Positions 63,980 to 64,000 of a DNA stretch of 64,000 bases are shown here, one piece after another (position 1 is the stretch's first letter; each line of letters opens with the position of its first letter). A model generated the notes under the pieces. The model was not told where the DNA came from and did not search any database. It saw only the letters and a list, made by a program, of their open reading frames with translations. Source of the DNA: an uncultured Rubrobacteraceae bacterium (GTDB lineage Bacteria; Actinomycetota; Rubrobacteria; Rubrobacterales; Rubrobacteraceae); assembly GCA_902806065.1 (NCBI GenBank), contig CADCVE010000001.1:186001-250000 (forward strand). Reading direction: 5' to 3'. The position numbers and the translations under genes were made by a program.

Positions 63980-64000
63980 ATGGACATCAAGATTCACGCC
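63980..64000 (+). CDS. 5' end of a CDS cut by the window edge (MDIKIHA...)
   Basis: ATG preceded by gagaggagaatgattgcc; VOC-family protein is plausible by context only. Confidence 0.4.

Overview
64 kb window of a high-GC actinobacterial chromosome; gene content and order suggest a Rubrobacter-like lineage (inference, no search run). Positions 1 to about 25.3 kb are a housekeeping backbone: a tsaC-like 3' end, an RTX-like frameshifted ORF, glyA, upp, dCMP deaminase, a complete F1Fo ATP synthase operon, murA, an M20 peptidase, and nuoABCDHIJKLMN without nuoEFG. At 25.6-31.6 kb a tRNA-His gene is followed by two further partial copies of its 3' half. These delimit two small tandem segments. One carries a single HEPN-like cargo gene next to an integrase stump. 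The other carries an NlpC/P60-like protein with a 5-residue repeat tail, a second integrase stump and an LTA-synthase-like gene. Positions 31.7-52.1 kb return to backbone: tRNA-Leu, tig, clpP, clpX, valS, folC, ndk, maf, radC, mreBCD, rodA, an MBL-Rieske fusion, pgeF, rplU, rpmA, obg, nadD, rsfS, tRNA-Ala, comEA and a truncated comEC. From about 52.16 kb the synteny breaks into accessory DNA: decayed repeats, methyltransferases with a MerR regulator, a two-component system plus ABC transporter, and an ECF41-type sigma module. The best candidates for something new are the HEPN-like single-gene tRNA-His island, the NlpC/P60-[VIL]DPxx repeat protein with apparently lost catalytic His, and the repeat-bearing N-terminal extension of AtpD together with acidic tails on several F1 subunits. 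All calls come from reading the sequence; no database search was run.
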